In this document: positions 58,601 to 64,000 of the stretch, in pieces | Position numbering within the stretch: position 1 is the stretch's first letter | Layout: each line of letters opens with the position of its first letter | Source: Rhynchonema sp. JSB1_4 | Lineage: Eukaryota; Nematoda; Chromadorea; Monhysterida; Xyalidae | Direction: 5' to 3' | DNA length: 64,000 nt | Assembly (NCBI GenBank): GCA_030248065.1 | Contig: JASAMV010000350.1 | Location: forward strand, 1 to 64,000 | The notes under the pieces: model-generated | The model's database searches: none | Told to the model about the DNA's origin: nothing | Seen by the model: only the letters and a program-made list of their open reading frames with translations | Translations under genes and position numbers: made by a program

Positions 58601-61600
58601 AAATCTTGCGTGTCAGATCGACTTTGCGCGCCCGGTTTTGCACCAGACCTATGTATATACATGTGTAGTAGCATGCAGTAGTACATTATCGGTGCCACAT
58701 CACTATAAAAGACCAGCCCCGCGCATCCCTGTGCGGATTTGGGGACAATACAGGGCGCCGCAGGCGCGATTTTGGAAAAAATTGTCCCGTCCACAGGAAA
58801 AAAGTGCCAATTTTTGGCCTCGAAAAAGGCCATTTTTGGACATTTCAGCCCTTTTTGGGCAACTTTTTTTATTAAAAAAAAGCAAAATCTGAGTTTCAAA
58901 AAAAAAATTTTTTTTTTAATTTTTTTAATTAACCACTTTTTTTTGAAACAACCCTGGTATAACGTTGTGAAGAGGCTAGTTTGGTTGGCCGACAGCTTTT
59001 TCCATTCCCATTGCAAGCCTGACGTTGAACTTGACGGTGAGCTTGACTTTGTTTTCTGAATTCCACCCATTGTTGTCAGGGCGGACTGTATCACATAAAT
59101 ACCTGTCTTCCTGAACAGCTGCATTCTTGCTCTGCTGAATCGGCGTGCTGTTGTGCTGCTGCTGGCCGGTGGAATGGGATGCACATGGGGCACCACTTCG
59201 TGGTCTGGAAGAAAGATATCATTTTTGTTTATGAGTTTCGCTTGATACGATACCTGTATACATCGTGATCGTCTGTAATGCAGATACACCTACAGTACCG
59301 GGTGCAGTTTCGGGCTGAAGGCACATGTATATGTGGAAGTGGACGTGCACGCTGTCTACTTTCGCAAAACATGTCGCGAAGTTGCAGTGCTTCGACAGTT
59401 TTTGTAAAAATGCGCCTTGCACGAAAAAGTCGCTATAATTGCACCCCAAAAATCGCACTCGATACAGTTCGTTGTGAGAGCACCGCTTCTTTATCTACAT
59501 ACAAGGTAAAGTATTAAAATACCGAATATTCCGAAGGGCAACACTACTTCCAGGCCCGGTTAGTGTAAGCACCGAAATATTTTGAAAAATATCCGCTCAA
59601 ATTTACGATATCTCTTGAAACACGAACGAACTAACTCGACGTGCACCCTGTTGTATTTGAGTTTCACCCTGATCGCCGTCTGTTGATTCAGACTCAAATC
59701 GCACTCCTCCGCCAACGCCTGCGCCATCCGATCGCATAGTGTTTCAAAGTCGAATGACTTCTCGTCCAACATCAAAACGCCTGAATTTTCAAGCAAATCG
59801 GCTATGGTACCCGGTCAAAACCTTCGATGTTACTGTGCTCTAAATTTTATTGTTCATCATACTCTGACACTTGCACCACACAGACATCGCACGATTTAGA
59901 CCTTCTGAGTGAACAGGTTTTACTGTTTCGGGTTTCAAGCCATCACCGGACGTTTAGGCCCACAATCTCCTAAGACACTGCGGTCAAACGGTCACAATCT
60001 AATTGTGCGGTGCATATAATGACAAGAAAATGCTTAAAAAATACATTTTTGCTGCTTTTTGCGAATGTATGATGGTCACGTGATCCCAAAACCTCTACAT
60101 ATCTTTACACTTGACAGTGCTACTTTAATATATAGCTCCCGAAAACAATCACAATAAGCAATAATATCAGTATATATTATGAAACATCAGCTCACCAACC
60201 TTGAGTGAAACATTTCTTCAGTTCGAGCAACGAATGCAGCGCCAGAAAGGCAACGTGTGGTCGACCCCATTTCTGATCCACCCCCTCCACCACTTGCTCG
60301 TATTTTATCCATCTGCACTGTTCGTGCCACGCGAACGCAGGTGCAGCTGGCTGATGTTTCACCGCGCACGGCTTCAAACCGTACAGCACGACCAGGCCCT
60401 GCGCGAAATTTGTTGGATAAAGTATGTAAGGTATTCTTTGCAGAGTGACCCTAATTGCGAAACTGTCTGGCGAATATTTTTTTACATTTTGCTCCTCCAC
60501 CCACCATCTGCATCGATCCTTAGATCTGAAATAATTTTTAGCGAATCCTCTTTACGATCAGGAAGATTGATCGCGTCACTATGTGAAGAGAGGTGACACT
60601 ACAAACGAGGGCTTATGATGTTGCGCTTGTTTAGGCTCATGATGCATGCGCCTACCGATCAGATGGGCATGGTAACACAACATGTGTTCGAAATTAAAAA
60701 AAACGGTGAGTGAAATCGTTCCACCGAGCGGTATAGCTACCTCAGTAGCAAGCGGTTTCGGCGCCTTTGCATTCGCGATCAGTACACTTTTGCGCGGCTT
60801 GACCGGCGCATTCGGCTCAGCATATTCATCAACGTTGCGCACTTTGGGCGTACGACCACTAAAACATTAGAATATTTAGTATGGGACTGATCACAAGGTT
60901 GCAAATCATGTCAACCTTTCGCATGTGCGAACAGAGGCGCAGCTTTTCCGTTTTTTGTTGTTCATTTTTGCCGTCGGTATTTTGTACACAGGGTTGAAAC
61001 TGGACCAATGTGAATTGTACAGCAATGTGCTTTTTGGTTGCCCGCTTCGACCTGCTTTCGCAGACGGGCGGTGCACCAGGTCATCGTCAGTGCGAATGCA
61101 CCAGATGGCCACGGTGACCCCAAAAAGACACACGAGCTGGTTTTATGCTCGCGTAAAACATCACTGTTTTGTGCAAATGCACAAAACTTCGTCAGACTTC
61201 GCCTTCGTGGGGCGTTCGCCAAACAGTTACTGGATGGTATCGGTCCAAGAATGAGCAATGTGTCACGCGAAACATCATCCAGTTACAGGGACCATGGTGT
61301 AACAAAACTCACCCAGGCGCAGTGACAGTCAGATGATGCTGATCATAATACGAATTGTGTTCGCCCTCACCGAACGCAAAGTGCGCACCGATGGATCGAA
61401 GTGATGCGTTGAGTTTGGAGAATGAAGAACGTACTGGAAATTGATGACACTGCGCTTGGTCTTGGCGGTACAGTCTACCCTCTCTACAGTGGCACTCTAA
61501 TAGTACAGTCCTCTTTTTGTGTCAAAGCTTTCAGATTCCGAATTTTCACGTGTTGCCCTCTATGGTGTAAATTTCTTTATTGTATGTTGACACACTTTGC

Positions 61601-63963
61601 CCTCGGAACGGTACCTTGACATCTGAAACATCTCTTTTTGTGGTGTCAAGAATGTGAGCCACCGCAGCAGTGTTCACAAATGAGAGAAAATGGAGGTCGC
61701 ACTCTATGCCTCAATTACGAGGCTTTAACACCAGACTCAAACGCGTCTGCTCTTGGTATCGTGGTGTTGTTTCTGCATCTTTACATGTAAAATGACGCCA
61801 AGCACATTCATGACTCACAAAACGCACTACATACAGTATGTACAGAAAATGGTAGTACTATGACTATTGATATAAGCCCAAATTCCTGTAAAGTGAAAAA
61901 ACACACATACTCGAAATGGATAACTGCGTCAACAGCGATGTTTCCCGTCCGGCTTGTTGGCCCCCGTGCTGCTCCTTGTTCTTGTTGTTGTTGTACAGAT
62001 GTGAGCGGACACTGCGTAGTGGGGCACTTGGGTCAAACAGGGCAGGCACAAGGAGACGACGGAAATGGGGTGTTGATTGCGAGCGCTGTGGTGGTGCCTG
62101 GTGAAAGACATCAATGAGATTTTTGGTTTGTGGATATTGTCGGCGGTTTAATTAACTAGCTACTGTACATATGTAGTGACATCGAGCAAGCCACTCTTTG
62201 TTTGGCATTAATGGCGACTGTAGAGGATAGTGAACAGGTACGTATAAATCAAACACCAAACGTTTGTCTCACGCAAATCATTCTGAATTTGCAATTATTC
62301 AGTTTTGAGCTGTAAAATGATAAAACCAGTGAGTTTGATATTTGTTTACATGAACACAACTTTTTCACATTCAGGTACATAAGTACCCTATCATGTGGTC
62401 GCCTTGCCGACTCAGGGTCTTTCTCCTCTGAAATAAAATGTTTAGTCAAACCTGAGTACATGAGTTAGCAAGGCATCATCAATGAAGTCACCTCAATCGA
62501 ATGCCCAATATACAAATTTTACTCAAAGATGCCATGATATTATACCTTCACACTAAATCCATTCTCCTGCAAGTGGCCCAATTCATTTCTCGCATTTGAC
62601 ATCTGCTGCCGCAGTTGTCTGAGCCCATTCGAACTCTGCGAGTGCTGCATTTCAGCTGCACTACTGTCACCATTTTCGATTTCACATCCATTGATCAAAA
62701 TGGCGATATGGGACCCTCCGCCGCGATCGGTGAATGATGGTGCCTCTAAGGTGCTGGTGTCTTCGGACGCCGATTCTGATACTGGAATATGGCAGAATTT
62801 GAATCAAAAAGTCTTTCCACACTCAGAGACTTCGCGGGATACTTGTTTTTGAATAAAAACAATTCCACTTGGAGCCAAGCGGGGTCAATTCGAATGAAAG
62901 TATTTTCCGATAGGTACTTTTGAACGTTGATGTTCATTCATGCAAGTGTGAAGCGAATATTTTTTCAGTGATAAACTCTCTCTGCTGTCGGGGAAAGCAG
63001 TATTGACTTTTCATAATAATCACCTCCGGTTACCCCAGTGGCTTTATGTCAAAAATAGCTATCTGCCACAAGAGCAAAGGCTCAAGAGCAGAACAAGGTG
63101 GTACCTTGTATTTTATGGGAAAAATCCGAAGGCGCCAGCTACCACGAAGCCTAGTCACCTGCGCTCGTAACGTCAGCAAGCTTGCCGTCTACGTCTATGA
63201 CTGTGGGTTGAAGACAGTCAATATAGTGTGCAATAGCTGTGCATCGTATGTTTTGTGTGTGTGACGAAAAAAAGGGGCGGGAAAATGAAAAAAGGAAGTC
63301 CGATACACACAGGGAATTCTTTTTTGAAAATAACCACATCCATGTGTGACTGTGACAAAACGTAACAGGTCAGGCGGTTTTGCCTATTTTATTATTAAAG
63401 TTGTCATTTATGCTTGTATGAATAAGCGTTTGAATCAAAACAGAAAATGTTTCCATACAGAATGGAAAGGAACAACCGTGTATTCTTGGTCCATGCTTGG
63501 TAAGTACATATCTTCCACAAACAACGAAAGTAAATGAAAACAAAGCGCTCATAACGCACAAATGAAGTTGTCGGAACCTTTTTTTCAATGAAAATATTTT
63601 GGATACAAAACTTTGGAGGTCGCGTATAATAATTTTGTATTGCCACAGAGCCATCTTATTCAACGTTCGGACCGTATTTTTTCAGAAGAAAGATTCCAGA
63701 AACCGGCATGGTGGCGTTTTTGTCAATTAACAGCAATGGGCAAACTTTTGCGACATCCCATTGGTGTGTGAAACGACACGTGACTCTCTCGGACCGCGAA
63801 CTATACTTGTATAGTCAGCAACAACATCAACAAATTAAGAAAGTGTGAAACATCAACCGACTTGACGAACAGGCTTCATTCTCTTCCGTGTCCTCAGCGA
63901 TGGTGAAGTAGGCGCGAGTCTGACCAGCACTCGATCGTTGCGACTCGAGGTCGTAGTCTGAGG
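49674..63963 (-). CDS. SLC4 anion exchanger (AE1-3 type), 5' end off window
   Basis: 26 exons in coding order: 63862-63963, 62546-62781, 61911-62097, 61313-61433, 60741-60858, 60200-60398, 59607-59780, 59103-59204, 57120-57274, 56551-56641, 55875-55978, 55405-55597, 55127-55201, 54898-55050, 54536-54684, 54049-54182, 53904-53976, 53675-53836, 53165-53299, 52560-52652, 52075-52232, 51524-51659, 50993-51110, 50562-50731, 50237-50413, 49674-49793. All phases agree; about 1,210 residues. The cytoplasmic domain has CRWIKYEQ, WGRPHVAFLALHSLLEL and PIRFIFAIIGP. The membrane domain starts GRLFGGFIEDF, with AIAPAITFGGLLG, the TM5-6 loop NGTTNETS (two N-glycosylation sites) and SVAHCASLTV. VLIFVETQITE keeps the Glu (52089-52091) typical of Cl/HCO3 exchangers where Na-coupled relatives have Asp; RMHLYTVIQ and LAFPF...LTKIFTNTELDALDSNE are also AE-like. 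The intron after 55875 uses a GC donor. Confidence 0.93.
56003..56384. mobile_element. hAT-like MITE in an exchanger intron
   Basis: A 382-bp element with perfect 15-bp ends, CAGTGTAGTTCCTGG and complement. The flanking octamers CTTATGTT (55995-56002) and CGTATGTT (56385-56392) differ at one base, fitting a slightly aged hAT 8-bp duplication. The interior has G-runs near the ends and repeated CCTAAAAATGCC. It ends only 24 bp before the exon at 55875-55978 on the minus strand. Confidence 0.82.
57604..57673. repeat. 70-bp mini-element related to the TTAA MITE
   Basis: It begins AGGGTGTGTCCGAACGTC, close to the end of the 14708-15247 element, and ends ACACACTCT followed by TTAA; the left flank is ATAA. 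It is probably an internally deleted relative with one mutated flank. It lies in an exchanger intron. Confidence 0.5.
58252..58956 (-). mobile_element. hAT-like non-autonomous element, copy 2
   Basis: A 705-bp element flanked by GTATAACG on both sides (58244-58251 and 58957-58964). Its reverse complement matches the 13193-13905 element along its whole length with only small differences, mainly in homopolymer lengths. It lies in the intron between the exchanger exons at 59103-59204 and 57120-57274. A long open frame crossing it is an accident of its base composition. Confidence 0.9.
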
Positions 63964-64000
63964 CTGGAAAATTTTTTTTGGAGAAAACCATGAAATCAAA

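Noticed and set aside
58552..59289. 245-codon minus-strand frame
   Set aside because: It runs from an exchanger exon through intron into the hAT-like element; the frame is kept open by A/T runs and has no homology.
2162..63855. TGAAACATCA as a fixed branch-point or donor element
   Set aside because: Its distance and orientation to splice sites vary, it also occurs in exons and intergenic DNA, so no single splicing role fits all copies.
49674..63963. Sodium-bicarbonate cotransporter identity
   Set aside because: The key TM8 residue is Glu (VETQIT), and the C-terminal segment reads like AE1-3, not the Na-coupled branch.

Overview
This is eukaryotic, almost certainly invertebrate animal DNA: genes split into many short exons with GT-AG introns, wide gene-poor gaps, and many miniature inverted-repeat transposons. 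Two patched-related (PTR-type) proteins side by side suggest a nematode or another worm-like protostome, since this family is expanded in nematodes. I cannot place the species from sequence alone.

Layout. 1-2.6 kb: a glutamine-rich open frame cut by the left edge, then a Gag-like frame with two CCHC zinc knuckles and no pol. 4.8-5.3 kb: a 116-bp tandem array. 6.1-6.6 kb: an exon of a C10 (C12orf57/GRCC10) homologue, minus strand. 8.05-8.9 kb: a two-exon gene for a 111-residue secreted protein I do not recognise. 10.95-19.85 kb: PTR gene 1 (plus strand, 12 exons, 944 codons). 20.1-26.7 kb: PTR gene 2 (minus strand, 9 exons, 1,049 codons), tail-to-tail with the first. 26.7-45.4 kb: a gene-poor desert of MITEs, hairpins and palindromic modules. 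45.4-48.5 kb: weak candidate exons, two ending at AATAAA signals. 49.67-63.96 kb: an SLC4 anion exchanger on the minus strand, 26 exons and about 1,210 codons, with its 5' end beyond the right edge.

In the three large genes and the small secreted-protein gene, every exon joins its neighbour in frame with family-typical sequence across each junction, so those models are strong. PTR 1 and 2 are 12-TM RND/sterol-sensing-domain proteins that keep both membrane aspartates expected of a proton-driven transporter. The exchanger moves bicarbonate and chloride across the plasma membrane. Nothing suggests these genes share one pathway.

The most unusual material is repetitive. Two hAT-like elements are nearly identical and sit in introns of different genes. 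A TTAA-targeting MITE sits inside a Tc1-like MITE, and an unoccupied copy of the same site is present 18 kb away. Three short motifs (TGAAACATCA; ATGGGCATGATAAC; GCACTGACGATGACCTGGTG) recur far above chance, the last two mostly in introns. I see no bacterial-type defence or mobile system.
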